From assembly GCF_008065375.1 (NCBI RefSeq), contig NZ_VJYI01000034.1, forward strand, positions 28,620 through 92,619: a DNA stretch of 64,000 nt. Reading direction: 5' to 3'. The first letter of the stretch is position 1; each line of letters begins with the position of its first letter. Below the pieces are notes generated by a model. It did not search any database. It saw only the letters and a program-made list of their open reading frames with translations, and was not told the DNA's origin. The stretch is from Nonomuraea sp. SYSU D8015 (lineage in GTDB: Bacteria > Actinomycetota > Actinomycetes > Streptosporangiales > Streptosporangiaceae). Shown piece after piece: positions 37,279-46,000 of this stretch. Both the position numbers and the translations under genes were made by a program.

Positions 37279-38055
37279 TCAGGACGGCTGGCAGCGTGGG
37301 CACCAGATGGTCATGCGGCCCGCGATACGGCGTCCGGACAGAGGTGTGCCGCAGCGTGGGCAGGGGCCCTCAGGGTCGTCGCGGACGCCGGTGAGCCAGG
37401 TGTCGCGCGAGGGCACGCACTCGGCCTTGATCGACTCCCTCAGGACCTGGCGCATCGCTTTGTACAGCGCGGCGCGTTCGGTCTCTTCCAGATCTCCCAC
37501 GGCGCGCAGCGGATTGACGCGGGCGTGCCAGCAGATCTCGTCGGCGAGCAGGTTGCCGAGGCCGGCGAGGAAGGTCTGGTCGGTCAGCACCGACTTGAGC
37601 CGTCCGCGGCGGCCCGACAGCAGCTCGTCGAAGCGTTCGCGTGACACGTCGCGCGCGTCCGGGCCGAGATCGCCGATCACCCGCTCGGCCTGGGTCTCGT
37701 CGCCGGCGAGTCGGATGCCCTGGAGTTTGCGCATGTCGCGGAAGCGCAGCTCGCCTTCGTCGAACTGCCAGACGACACGGTCATGCGGGTGCAAAGGTTC
37801 GCCGGGGGAATGCCAGGACAGTGAGCCGGTCATGCCGAAGTGCAGCATCAGCACCGGACCGCCCGCGGGCGCGATCAGCCACTTGCCGTGGCGACGCGGC
37901 GGCTCGAACCGGTGTCCTCGCAACGCGTCGGCCAGTTGCCGCGGGCCGATGCCGCGTAGGACGCCGGCGTCGCGTATGCGTACGGACCTGATCGGCTCGC
38001 CTGTGTGCTCCGACAGCACCCGGCGGAAGCCCTCCACGTCTGGGAGTTCCGGCAT
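37279..38055 (-). CDS. Fpg/Nei-family DNA glycosylase
   Basis: 258 aa base-excision-repair glycosylase/AP lyase. It begins MPELPDVEGFRR, where Pro2 is the catalytic amine and Glu3 its partner. It also has the beta-hairpin Lys (RHGKWLI), the H2TH region (LAGLGNLLADEICWHARVNP) and a C-terminal zinc finger with CPRCGTPL and WCPRC. ATG 38055 follows AGGAG. In actinomycetes, forms like this are often Nei-like; the damage specificity (8-oxoguanine versus oxidised pyrimidine) is not decided by sequence alone. Confidence 0.92.
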   Translation of the reverse strand: MPELPDVEGFRRVLSEHTGEPIRSVRIRDAGVLRGIGPRQLADALRGHRFEPPRRHGKWLIAPAGGPVLMLHFGMTGSLSWHSPGEPLHPHDRVVWQFDEGELRFRDMRKLQGIRLAGDETQAERVIGDLGPDARDVSRERFDELLSGRRGRLKSVLTDQTFLAGLGNLLADEICWHARVNPLRAVGDLEETERAALYKAMRQVLRESIKAECVPSRDTWLTGVRDDPEGPCPRCGTPLSGRRIAGRMTIWCPRCQPS

Positions 38056-38116
38056 GCGAATCTCCTGCCCACGGGGCACCGCCTCATCCCTGGGCCATGC
38101 CTGGAACGCGCAGGTC

Positions 38117-39244
38117 TCACGCGGTCTGGGGCGCGGAGAGGCGGTTGCTGAAGCGGGCGAGCATGTGGGTCTGGGACGTTTCGGGAACCAGGCGGCCGAG
38201 CAGCGGGGGGATGCGCCAGTTGGCGGGGTTGCGCTTGGCCAGCCGGGAAACCAGGGATATGTGCGGATATCGGGCCTTTTCGTAGGCACGCAGCCGGACC
38301 GCCAGATCGTCGCCGTCCTTGGCGAGCTCGCGTCCGAGCACCCACGCGTCCTCGAGGGTCTGGTTGGCGCCCTGGCCCAGGGTGGGCGGCATGGTATGGG
38401 CGGCGTCGCCGACCAGGGTGATGCGGCCCTCCCCCCACACCGGACGGACCCTGTTCCAGTGGTGCCCGAAGAACTCGAGGTTGTCCTCGGAGGCGGCGGC
38501 CAGCACCTCGGAGACGGGCGACGCCCATCGTCCGAACCGGCGTCTCAGCTCGGCCAGAGGCGAGGCGGGCCGCGGGTCGGCGGGTGACCAGCGCACGTCG
38601 AACCACCACTGCAGCAGGCCGTCACCGGCGGGCATGAGCCCGCAGGCGCCCTCCCGCCCCGTGATCATGAGATGGCGGGTGGTGTCCGTGATCTCGATGT
38701 CGATGGGGCTGAGGCCCTGCCAGGTGCCGAAGGTCGCCGGCTGGACGGTGCCCTCGCCCCACAGATGGCGCCGTACGACCGAGTGGTGACCGTCGGCTCC
38801 GACGAGCAGGTCTCCCGTGACCGTGGACCCGTCGCCGAAGGTCACGGTGACCTGACCGTCGTCCTGCGACACGCTCCGGCAGGTCATGCCGTAGCGGATG
38901 AGGTCGTCCGGCAGCCCGCCGGCCAGGCGTTCCAGCAGGTGGCGGCGGAGGATCGCCTTGGTGGGGAAGCCGAAGCGGTCGGCCGCGTGGGCGATGTTCA
39001 TGCTGCCGCGCGACCGGCCGTCGGGGGTTAACCCGTCGATCCTGTCGATGCGGGCGCCGACGCCGTCCAGGCTGACGCCGAGGTCGCTCAGTATGGCGTT
39101 GCCGTTGCACCAGACGAGCAGCGCCTTTCCGCCAGTGCGCCGGGCCGGAGCCTGCTCGTAGACCCGCACCCGGTGACCGGCGGCCAGCAGCGTGCGGGCG
39201 ACGGCCAGGCCGCCCACCCCGGCGCCTATGACAAGGATGTCCAT
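38117..39244 (-). CDS. FAD-dependent monooxygenase (class A flavoprotein hydroxylase)
   Basis: 375 aa. FAD motif ILVIGAGVGGLAVARTLLAA, DG motif LVGADGHHSVVRRHL and GD motif ITLVGDAAHTMPPTLGQGAN place it with PHBH-fold NAD(P)H-dependent hydroxylases. ATG 39244 has GGAGGAG directly upstream. It is divergent from a MarR regulator across a perfect palindrome, which implies induction by an aromatic or drug-like ligand. A detoxification or antibiotic-inactivation role is plausible but unproven. Confidence 0.88.
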   Translation of the reverse strand: MDILVIGAGVGGLAVARTLLAAGHRVRVYEQAPARRTGGKALLVWCNGNAILSDLGVSLDGVGARIDRIDGLTPDGRSRGSMNIAHAADRFGFPTKAILRRHLLERLAGGLPDDLIRYGMTCRSVSQDDGQVTVTFGDGSTVTGDLLVGADGHHSVVRRHLWGEGTVQPATFGTWQGLSPIDIEITDTTRHLMITGREGACGLMPAGDGLLQWWFDVRWSPADPRPASPLAELRRRFGRWASPVSEVLAAASEDNLEFFGHHWNRVRPVWGEGRITLVGDAAHTMPPTLGQGANQTLEDAWVLGRELAKDGDDLAVRLRAYEKARYPHISLVSRLAKRNPANWRIPPLLGRLVPETSQTHMLARFSNRLSAPQTA

Positions 39245-39261
39245 ATCTCCTCCAAATCGGA

Positions 39262-39282
39262 GTATCTTCGATTCGAAGATAC
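39262..39282. promoter_or_regulatory. MarR-type operator, perfect 21-bp palindrome
   Basis: Arms GTATCTTCGA (39262-39271) and TCGAAGATAC (39273-39282) around a single T, in the 62-bp gap between the divergent monooxygenase and MarR genes. Its length and TTCGA core suit a MarR dimer. Confidence 0.8.
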
Positions 39283-39306
39283 ATCGGGGTGGAGTAGGTT
39301 GGAGAA

Positions 39307-39759
39307 GTGGCCCCCAAGCATCCGGGAGAAGCTGTTTTCCGCGAGTTCCTGATCGCGGTCCTTCTGCACAACGAGGCGGTCGCCGACCGGCTCGGCCTCC
39401 AGCCTGTCGACGTCGCCGCCGCCATCCTGCTGGAGATGCGCGGGCCACTCGCCGTGGGGCAGATCTCCGAGGAGCTGGGGCTGCCGTCCGCCTCGACGAC
39501 CCGGCTGATCGACAGGCTCGAGAAGGCGGGGTACGTGCGGCGGATGCGCGGCGAACGCGATCGGCGTACGGTCACCGTTGAGCTGGTCGAGGGCGGCCTG
39601 GACGATTACGACGCCGCCTGCGAGGCGTCCAGGCGGCACCTGGACGCCGTCAGCGTGCATTACACACCGGAACAGGTGCCGGTGTTGCTCGACATGTTCA
39701 CCCGCATCGCCGGGGCCTACCGATCTGCCACCAAGGAGCTACGGGACAAGGCCACCTGA
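39307..39759 (+). CDS. MarR-family transcriptional regulator
   Basis: 150 aa winged-helix regulator. Recognition region VGQISEELGLPSASTTRLID, then the wing RLEKAGYVRRMRGERDRRTV with the family's DRR signature. GTG 39307 follows TGGAGAA. It most likely represses the divergent FAD monooxygenase and itself through the adjacent palindrome, released by a small aromatic ligand (family knowledge; ligand unknown). A HAD hydrolase follows 11 bp later and is probably co-transcribed. Confidence 0.92.
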   Translation: MAPKHPGEAVFREFLIAVLLHNEAVADRLGLQPVDVAAAILLEMRGPLAVGQISEELGLPSASTTRLIDRLEKAGYVRRMRGERDRRTVTVELVEGGLDDYDAACEASRRHLDAVSVHYTPEQVPVLLDMFTRIAGAYRSATKELRDKAT

Positions 39760-39770
39760 ACCACCGCACC

Positions 39771-40436
39771 ATGGGGGTCGTGCAGCGACTTGCCCTCTTC
39801 GACCTCGACAGGACGCTCGTCGACCTCTACGCCGCCTTCCGGCGGTGGGCCGCCGAGTTCGTCGAACAGCGACGGCTGGAGCCCGAGGAGGTCGCCTGGC
39901 TGGTCGATCTCGACCGGGACGTACGCCCTCAGCGTGACCTCTTCTTCGCCAGAGTCCGCGAGCGCTACGCGCTGGCCGAGCCGGTCGGCGAGCTCCTGGC
40001 CGCCTACTGCAGACGCATGCCGCACCATGTGCGGTGCTACCCGGGCGTGCTGGACGGTCTGGCCGAGCTGCGGGCGCTGGGGTGGCGGGTGGGCGTCGTC
40101 ACGAACGGCCTGCCGGACAACCAGCTCGGCAAGCTGCGACGCACCGGCCTGGCCGACCTGATCGACGGGTGCGCCGTGTCGGGCGCCGAGGGTGTCCGCA
40201 AGCCCGAGCGCAGCCTGTTCGAGATAGCCGCCCGGCGATGCGGGGCCACGCTCGCCGATGGCGGCTGGATGGTCGGGGACAACCTCATCGCCGACATCCA
40301 GGGCGCCCGGACGGCGGGCCTGCGGTCGATCTGGATCGACCGGGGCACGTGGCCAGGCCACCGGCATCAGGCGGACCACGTGGTCAGCGACGTTGTGGAG
40401 GCCATGGCCATCCTGCGGGCGGACACCAGGGACTGA
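39771..40436 (+). CDS. HAD-family hydrolase
   Basis: 221 aa HAD phosphatase. Motif I FDLDRTLVD (nucleophile Asp and acid Asp), motif II VVTNG, motif III Lys in RKPERSLF and motif IV WMVGDNLIADIQGA are all intact; a helical cap lies between I and II. ATG 39771 is 11 bp after the MarR stop, with GTG 39780 as an alternative. Substrate unknown; probably a small phosphorylated metabolite. Confidence 0.9.
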   Translation: MGVVQRLALFDLDRTLVDLYAAFRRWAAEFVEQRRLEPEEVAWLVDLDRDVRPQRDLFFARVRERYALAEPVGELLAAYCRRMPHHVRCYPGVLDGLAELRALGWRVGVVTNGLPDNQLGKLRRTGLADLIDGCAVSGAEGVRKPERSLFEIAARRCGATLADGGWMVGDNLIADIQGARTAGLRSIWIDRGTWPGHRHQADHVVSDVVEAMAILRADTRD

Positions 40437-40462
40437 GGAACGATCAGCCCCTGGTGCCCCTG

Positions 40463-40891
40463 TCACCGGTAGTACTCGTAGTGGACCCTGGTCTTGGTGC
40501 TGGGGCCGAAGTCGATCTCGCCGTCCTGGTGCTGATTCCACATGCGGGTGAGTTTCGACGACCGTACGGTGCACCCGGCCCAGCGGACCCCCTTGGGGCG
40601 GATGCCGCCGACGTAGTCGTAGCAGGCCCCGACCTTCTTGCCGTTGACCCAGAGCCGGGCGTTCAGACTGACGTCGTAGAGCCGCTTGCGGGAGAGGTTC
40701 TTGATCCGCACCTTGATGCGGCAGGTGTCCTCGCACTTACCGAAGGAGATCTTGTAGTCGATCAGGTGCGGGCGAGCTGTCGTGTCTGCCCCCTGAGCCA
40801 CTGTGGACGCCGCGGCCGCCGTCGGCGCCACCGCGATGACCCCGGTCGCGGCGGTGGCCGCTAAGAGCATGCCGACAAGACGCTTGGTCAT
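40463..40891 (-). CDS. Small secreted protein, unknown function
   Basis: 142 aa. ATG 40891 follows GGGGGAAAC and begins a clear signal peptide (MTKRLVGMLLAATAATGV, cleavage around AAAAS). The mature part is basic, with four Cys that could pair (KCEDTC, ACYDYVGG, GCTVRSS), and beta-rich (IKVRIKNLSRKRLYDVSLNA). No family is recognised. It resembles in style, not in sequence, the small secreted proteins at 42624 and 50567. Confidence 0.7.
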   Translation of the reverse strand: MTKRLVGMLLAATAATGVIAVAPTAAAASTVAQGADTTARPHLIDYKISFGKCEDTCRIKVRIKNLSRKRLYDVSLNARLWVNGKKVGACYDYVGGIRPKGVRWAGCTVRSSKLTRMWNQHQDGEIDFGPSTKTRVHYEYYR

Positions 40892-41027
40892 GTTTCCCCC
40901 ATGGCCATGAACGGCCGCTTCCCCCGTTGAAAGCGACACACTCTCCTCGATTAACCATCAGGAGTGTGCGATGGTCAACATTCATCCCGACATATACCGA
41001 GATGATGCAACTTAGGGGGCAACCTCC

Positions 41028-41144
41028 TGCCTCAACGAACGCACGCTGCTGGTGAGCTACGCCTACGGCTCCTGCACCGGCGATCCGCTCGACGTCGGCC
41101 TGCGAGTCAGCGAGCCGGCCGCATGCCGTTCCGGGAGGAGATGA
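41028..41144 (+). pseudogene. Possible gene remnant
   Basis: A short open stretch reads CLNERTLLVSYAYGSCTGDP then LDVGLRVSEPAAC before a stop at 41142. The residue mix looks like real protein-coding sequence, but there is no start or ribosome site and it ends abruptly. The rest of the 273-bp gap before the rhomboid gene holds nothing recognisable. Confidence 0.3.
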
Positions 41145-41164
41145 CCTCGCCGGGGCGACGGCCG

Positions 41165-41827
41165 TCAGAGTCCGAGATCGTCCAGTTCCTTGTGCAGGTC
41201 GGCCCTGGGGCTCTGCTGCTGCGGGGAGGGCCGCGCCGCGCGGGGACGGGCGCGGTCACGGAACAGCCAGCCGCCCACGAGGCCGGCGAGGAAGCCGAAC
41301 ATGTGAGCCTGCCAGCCGATGCGCTCCTGGGGCAGCAGCCCGGCGAATTGGTAGGAGAAGGACAGGGCCATGACGACGCCGACCACGATGTCGATCAGGT
41401 GCCGGTCGAACGCGCCGCGTACCAGCACGTAGCCGAAGTACCCGAAGACGACGCCGCTCACGCCGGCGCTCACGCTGTTCGGGGCGGAAGTGAACCAAGA
41501 ACCGAGGCCGCTGACCACGATGATGAATCCCGTCACACCGAAGAACTTGGCGACGCCCCGATAGGCGGACAGGAAGCCGAAGATGAACAGCGGCCCCGAG
41601 TTGCTCTGGATGTGCTCCCAGCTCCAGTGCAGGAAGGGTGCTGAAACGATGTCGGGCAGGCTTTCGAGGTCCCAGGCCCTGCGGCCGTACTCGTAGCTCA
41701 GCGCGTAGCCGGAGGCCCAGTTGAGGACCTGCGTCATCCAGATGACGGCCAGGAAGCCGACCATCACCCAGAACGCCTTCCGGGCTTCAGCGATCATGAT
41801 CTCGGCCGTAGGGCCCTTGGCCTCCAC
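41165..41827 (-). CDS. Rhomboid-family intramembrane serine protease
   Basis: 220 aa with about six membrane helices. It has the rhomboid signatures: HxxxN (EHIQSN) before helix 2, the catalytic Ser in SAGVSGVVFGYFGYV, and the catalytic His in GWQAHMFGFLAGLVGG. GTG 41827 follows GGAGGAACGGG. The tail is basic and polar. By family it cleaves transmembrane substrates within the bilayer; the target is unknown. Stands alone. Confidence 0.85.
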   Translation of the reverse strand: MEAKGPTAEIMIAEARKAFWVMVGFLAVIWMTQVLNWASGYALSYEYGRRAWDLESLPDIVSAPFLHWSWEHIQSNSGPLFIFGFLSAYRGVAKFFGVTGFIIVVSGLGSWFTSAPNSVSAGVSGVVFGYFGYVLVRGAFDRHLIDIVVGVVMALSFSYQFAGLLPQERIGWQAHMFGFLAGLVGGWLFRDRARPRAARPSPQQQSPRADLHKELDDLGL

Positions 41828-41987
41828 CCCGTTCCTCCCAGGCTGTCCGTCTCATGCTCTTGGTCGCGCCGACGGGATCAGTATCGGGGTAAAAGATCAC
41901 AAATGTAGCGGCAGAGTGGTACGCATGCTTTCCGCATGGACCGGATACGGTGCTGGCATCGCTTGATCGGAAAAGGAAGCGGCGGCG

Positions 41988-42526
41988 ATGGTGTCAGAGC
42001 CCCGGTACGACGGTCTCGCCGACTGGTACGACGAGCTCAACGCCGCGTGGGCCCAGGACAACCGGGCCCCCCTCCTGGACCTTCTCGGCCCGGGAACGGG
42101 CCTCTGCCTGGATCTCGGCTGCGGCACGGGGCAGAACCTCGAGACATTGCGTGCCACGGGCCGCAGGGTGGTCGGCTTGGACTATTCCAGCGATCAGCTT
42201 CGCCTCGCCAATGACCGCCGGGTCCGCGGTGAAGCGCTCATCCGGGGAGACGCGGCGGCCCTGCCCTTCGCGGACGGCTCGCCGGATCGTACACCCGACA
42301 TATCGGGAATCGGGCTGGCATCCTCCCGCGCCTTGGTGGCGTGAGGACGGGATCCGGCGGTGACTCGGCATGCGGCACATGCCTCTCGCCGAGATTGCTC
42401 AACGCCTTCGTCAGAGCGGGTCTGGAGATCGTCGAGGCCGCGGAGCCTTCCGGAGAGCCGGTGCCCCGCGTGCTGGCGCTGAGAGCCGTGACGACCCGGC
42501 GACCGACCTCGCCGCCGCGTGACTGA
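41988..42526 (+). pseudogene. SAM-dependent methyltransferase, decayed
   Basis: From ATG 41988 the start is intact (SEPRYDGLADWYDELNAAW, SAM motif LDLGCGTGQNLE, ALPFADGSPD). Three lesions follow. First, near 42287 the middle of the protein, including the usual RVLRPGG segment, is gone and the frame jumps to one reading VHPTYRESGWHPPAPWWRED. Second, an in-frame TGA sits at 42361 before GMRHMPLAE. Third, one extra A at about 42394 shifts the frame, after which LLNAFVRAGLEIVEAAEPSG completes the original C-terminus. Joined in order, these give a recognisable class I methyltransferase tail, so this is a true pseudogene. Confidence 0.85.
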
Positions 42527-42623
42527 TCCTCCCGGAGGCACCCCGATTCTTCGGCGCGGCCGGCCCACGTGGGACGCGCGGGCCGGGCGGCGCCTGACCA
42601 GGCTCTTTCATGACATCCGCGGC

Positions 42624-43016
42624 TCAGTAGATGCGGTACTTCTTGCCGCAGTTGTCGAACTTGCCGGCCCAGCAGGTGAAGGTGTAGACCTTCTTGATCC
42701 CGTGGCCGCTCCAGGCGCCGACGACCTTGCCGTCCCACGACTTGTTGAAGCGGTGCCAGCCGCCGTTCTGGTAGTACTCGAACCAGACCCAGCCCTTCTT
42801 GCCGCCCTTCTTGTCGACCCCGTACCACTTCGTGAAGACCTTTCCGCCCTTCTCCCAGGTCTTGCCGAAGGTGTAGGCCTTGTGGTCGCTGGAGAAGAAC
42901 TTGCCCCAGCTGGTGCCGGTCGTGGAGTGGGTGGCGGCCTGAGCGGCCGGGGCGACGGCGAGGCCGGTGACGGCCATCGAGCCGGCGAGAGCCGCGATCG
43001 CAAGGGTCTTACGCAT
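42624..43016 (-). CDS. Small secreted basic protein, unknown function
   Basis: 130 aa. ATG 43016 follows GGGGAGGAAA. Signal peptide MRKTLAIAALAGSMAVTGLA with cleavage after AAQA. The mature part is rich in Lys, Gly and Trp/Tyr (FTKWYGVDKKGGKKGWVWFE, WHRFNKSW) with two Cys near the end (FTCWAGKFDNCGKK). This is compatible with a small extracellular beta-sandwich binding cell wall or nucleic acid, but no family is recognised. Confidence 0.75.
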   Translation of the reverse strand: MRKTLAIAALAGSMAVTGLAVAPAAQAATHSTTGTSWGKFFSSDHKAYTFGKTWEKGGKVFTKWYGVDKKGGKKGWVWFEYYQNGGWHRFNKSWDGKVVGAWSGHGIKKVYTFTCWAGKFDNCGKKYRIY

Positions 43017-43159
43017 GGTGGGTTTCCTCCCCGTGTCGGTGCTGCCGGGTTCGTCCGGCAGCACGGACGTTACGGAGACTCCCAGCGATCAACTGTGGAG
43101 GAATCCACACATAGGACGTGATCAGCGCCACGTCGGCCCGCACGGACGGGTCCGCACCC

Positions 43160-44761
43160 TCAGCCGGTGGCGAGCAGGCTCCGGCAGGCGGCGTCGAGGA
43201 CCTCGCCGGCACGCGGGCCCGCCGTCTCCGGCGCGCGCCAGGCGATGAACCCGTCGGGACGGATCAGGGCCGCGCCGCCGGCGCCGATCCCGAACGCCGC
43301 TGCGCACCGCCCGCCCGGATCCGCCAGGAACAGGAAGTCACCGGGTACGGCGCCCTCGGCCAGCAGGTACGCCCTGAGCGGCAACCCGTCGCGCCCGGCG
43401 ACGCGGCCGGCGGCCTCGGCCCAGGCCGCGCCGTCCCGGCCCGCCAGGAGGACGAGTCCGGAGGCCCACAGGTCGACGGTCGAGACCTGTTTGCCGTCCT
43501 GCTCCAGCCACACGTGCGGGGCCCGGCTGCCGGGAGCGCCGGTGGGCCGCCGGGGGTCCTCGAAGGGTTCGCCGGGGCCGTAACGGTAGCCGAATTTCAG
43601 TGTCACCTCGTCCAGGAGCTCGGCCGCCCCCGCCTCCGGCGGCAGGTCGGCGCCGAACCACTCCCTGCCCGTGGCCAGCGCCTGGTCGACGGTCAGGCGG
43701 GCGATCGGGCGGCGTTCGGCGTCGTACGTGTCGAGCAGCGACGGAGCCGCCCAGCCGTGCAGCACGTACGCGAGCTTCCAGGCGAGATTGGCGGCGTCCT
43801 GGATGCCGGTGTTGGCCCCGTAGGCCCCTGCCGGGGGCATGACGTGGGCGGCGTCACCGGCCAGGAAGACCCGGCCGTCGGCGAACCGGCCGGCGACGGC
43901 GGCGGTGGTCTGCCAGGGCATCACCTCCAGGGGCTCGACGGCCAGGTCGGGGAGGCCGGCCGCGGCCCTGGCCAGCTCGACGCAGCGTTCCGGGGTGAAC
44001 TGCTCCGCGCTCTCGCCGAGGTCGGGCCGGTAGGTGACGTGGAGCGCCATCTTGTCGCCGACGACGCGTACCATTCCTGCGAAGTCCGGGTTGGTGATCT
44101 GACAGATGGCGAAGCGCTTGTCGCCGAGCGCGTCGCCGAGTTCGGCGCGGACCATGATGCCGGCCACGTGTTCCAGCACGCCGACGCCGCTCCTGCCGAT
44201 GCCGAGCCGGGCGCGGACGGGGCTGTTCGCGCCGTCGGCGGCGATCAGGTAGCGGGCGTGGACGACGGTGCGGGCGCCGGAGGCCCGGTCGGTCAGGACG
44301 GCGGTGACCCCGTCCGGGCCGTTCTCGAACGACTGGAGCTCGGTCCCGAAGCGCAGGTCGGCGCCGAGCGCCTCGGCGTGCTCGCGCAGCACCGGTTCGA
44401 GGACGTCCTGCGACAGGACCGCGTCATCGCAGGGGCTGACGTCGGAGAAGCCCTCTTGGGCGCCACGGGCGTTCGGAGGGGCCAGCCAGTGGTGGTTGGG
44501 GCTGGTCAGGCTCTCGGCCCACAGCAGCCCTGAATCGGTCAACTGCCAGGGGCCGGCCGCGCGTACGGCCTCCTCCACTCCGGCCGCCCGGAACAACTCC
44601 ATGGTGCGGGCGTTGTAGCCGGGGGTGCGCGGGTGGATGGAGGTGCCGGGATGGCGCTCGGCCAGCACCACGTCCACGCCGTGGCGGCGCAGGAACAGGG
44701 CGGCGGACAGGCCCACCAGGCTGCCGCCGACGATCAGGACCTGCGTGCGCTCATCGGACAT
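43160..44761 (-). CDS. FAD-dependent aromatic hydroxylase (PheA/TfdB, polyketide-hydroxylase type)
   Basis: 533 aa. FAD motif VLIVGGSLVGLSAALFLRRH, DG motif YLIAADGANSPVRARLG, GD motif VFLAGDAAHVMPPAGAYGAN, and the C-terminal thioredoxin-like domain usual in this subfamily (SGLVLLAGRDGAAWAEAAG, RPDGFIAWR). It resembles RdmE/DnrF-like anthracycline hydroxylases and related detoxifying monooxygenases. It starts 4 bp after the TetR gene and should be co-transcribed with it. A DUF1772 (anthrone-oxygenase-like) protein across the shared operator strengthens the idea of aromatic or quinone substrates. Confidence 0.9.
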   Translation of the reverse strand: MSDERTQVLIVGGSLVGLSAALFLRRHGVDVVLAERHPGTSIHPRTPGYNARTMELFRAAGVEEAVRAAGPWQLTDSGLLWAESLTSPNHHWLAPPNARGAQEGFSDVSPCDDAVLSQDVLEPVLREHAEALGADLRFGTELQSFENGPDGVTAVLTDRASGARTVVHARYLIAADGANSPVRARLGIGRSGVGVLEHVAGIMVRAELGDALGDKRFAICQITNPDFAGMVRVVGDKMALHVTYRPDLGESAEQFTPERCVELARAAAGLPDLAVEPLEVMPWQTTAAVAGRFADGRVFLAGDAAHVMPPAGAYGANTGIQDAANLAWKLAYVLHGWAAPSLLDTYDAERRPIARLTVDQALATGREWFGADLPPEAGAAELLDEVTLKFGYRYGPGEPFEDPRRPTGAPGSRAPHVWLEQDGKQVSTVDLWASGLVLLAGRDGAAWAEAAGRVAGRDGLPLRAYLLAEGAVPGDFLFLADPGGRCAAAFGIGAGGAALIRPDGFIAWRAPETAGPRAGEVLDAACRSLLATG

Positions 44762-44765
44762 GTCA

Positions 44766-45359
44766 TCACTCCTCGAGCAGTTTGTGGAGCTCGTCTGCGA
44801 CGCGGTCGTCCACGCCGTCGGGCAAGGGAGGGCGCATCACGAGGCCGAGGGTCAGATAAATGATCATGGTGGCGGTGGCGGTGGCGTCGAGATCGTCGCG
44901 TACGCGGCCGCCGCGCCGGCCCGCCTCCAGCCACTCCACGACGGTCTGGTGCCAGCCGTCGTGCCAGTCGGCGAGCATGGCACGTATCGCCGGGTCTTCG
45001 CGCGCGGCCCAGGTCATCTCGTTGAGCAGCCGGAAATGCCCCGGCTCCGCCTCGGCCTGGCGGGACAGCCCGTCGATCATCGTCCGGAGCGCCGCCGGCC
45101 CGTCCGCCCAATCTGCGTCCAGCCGCAGCGGCGCCAGCATCCGCTCCCGGATCGTGTGCTCCAGTACTGCCCGAACCAGGTCGTTCTTGGTGGGGAAGTA
45201 GTAGTGCAGGGTGGCGACGGTGATGCCGGCCTCGGCGGCGACGTCACGCGTCCGGGCCCCCGCCAGCCCTGACCGGACCATGACCCGGTAGCCCGCCTCT
45301 ACCAGCCGCTGACGGCGCTCGTCCGATCGCGGCCCGGGCCTGGCGCGCTTGACCGCCAT
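44766..45359 (-). CDS. TetR-family transcriptional regulator
   Basis: 197 aa. HTH: RLVEAGYRVMVRSGLAGART then VAAEAGITVATLHYYFPTKN. GGAGGG precedes two adjacent ATGs; the second (45359) has the better spacing. A longer frame would read back over the operators. It most likely represses its own operon with the FAD hydroxylase and the divergent DUF1772 gene through two TGATAGAA-bearing inverted repeats. Ligand unknown. Confidence 0.92.
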   Translation of the reverse strand: MAVKRARPGPRSDERRQRLVEAGYRVMVRSGLAGARTRDVAAEAGITVATLHYYFPTKNDLVRAVLEHTIRERMLAPLRLDADWADGPAALRTMIDGLSRQAEAEPGHFRLLNEMTWAAREDPAIRAMLADWHDGWHQTVVEWLEAGRRGGRVRDDLDATATATMIIYLTLGLVMRPPLPDGVDDRVADELHKLLEE

Positions 45360-45368
45360 CATCCCTCC

Positions 45369-45428
45369 TTCTATCAGTTGATAGAAAACTAGGCGCCGCA
45401 CGCCAGGCTCGTCAATCACTTGATAGAA
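45369..45428. promoter_or_regulatory. Two TetR operator sites
   Basis: Site 1, TTCTATCAGTTGATAGAA (45369-45386), is a perfect 8+2+8 inverted repeat 9 bp from the tetR start. Site 2, GTCAATCACTTGATAGAA (45411-45428), keeps the right arm exactly and part of the left, 31 bp before the DUF1772 ATG. One site faces each of the divergent genes. Confidence 0.8.
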
Positions 45429-45459
45429 GATTGCTCGGCGCTGTCGTAGACGCCTGCTT

Positions 45460-45954
45460 ATGGGATTGAGCGGCATGGCCATGGACCGTCTTATCGCGGC
45501 GGATCACTATATGAGCATGTTGTTACTCGCACTGATCACACTCGCCCTGCACGGCGCCCTCGCGGGCCTCTTCTACACCTTCTCGATGTCCGTCATGCCG
45601 GGCCTGAACGCCGTCGAACCCACTCAGGCCGAGGCCGCGATGCGGAGCATCAACAGGAAGATCCTCAACCCCTGGCTCTACATCCCGTTCCTGGGCTCGC
45701 CCCTCGCGGCGCTGGCGGCCGGGTTCCTCGCGGGCTCGCCGGCCGCGGTCTGGTTCTTCGCCGCCGCCGCGGTGAGCTTCGTCGGCTCCTTCCTGGTCAC
45801 CATGGTGATCAACGTGCCGATGAACAACGCCCTCGACGCGGGCACCATGAGCTGGAAGGACTACTCGCCGAGGTGGACCACCTGGAACACGCTGCGCGCC
45901 ATCGCGTCCTTGGCCGGCCTCGTCCTGGCCGGGGTCGGTCTCGTCAACCTGTGA
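45460..45954 (+). CDS. DUF1772 (anthrone oxygenase-like) membrane protein
   Basis: 164 aa at most, with four hydrophobic segments. The family opening LALHGALAGLFYTFSMSVMP and the central NVPMNNALD are present, followed by WTTWNTLRAIASLAGLV. Several ATGs compete (45460, 45475, 45481, 45511); none has a good ribosome site, and 45511 gives the usual family start. DUF1772 includes small membrane proteins linked to anthrone/quinone oxidation, and others with no known role. Divergent from tetR and its hydroxylase. Confidence 0.8.
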   Translation: MGLSGMAMDRLIAADHYMSMLLLALITLALHGALAGLFYTFSMSVMPGLNAVEPTQAEAAMRSINRKILNPWLYIPFLGSPLAALAAGFLAGSPAAVWFFAAAAVSFVGSFLVTMVINVPMNNALDAGTMSWKDYSPRWTTWNTLRAIASLAGLVLAGVGLVNL

Positions 45955-46000
45955 GGCACGCTCCTGTCGGCCGGGCGGCGGCGATCATACTGTTTGCAAC

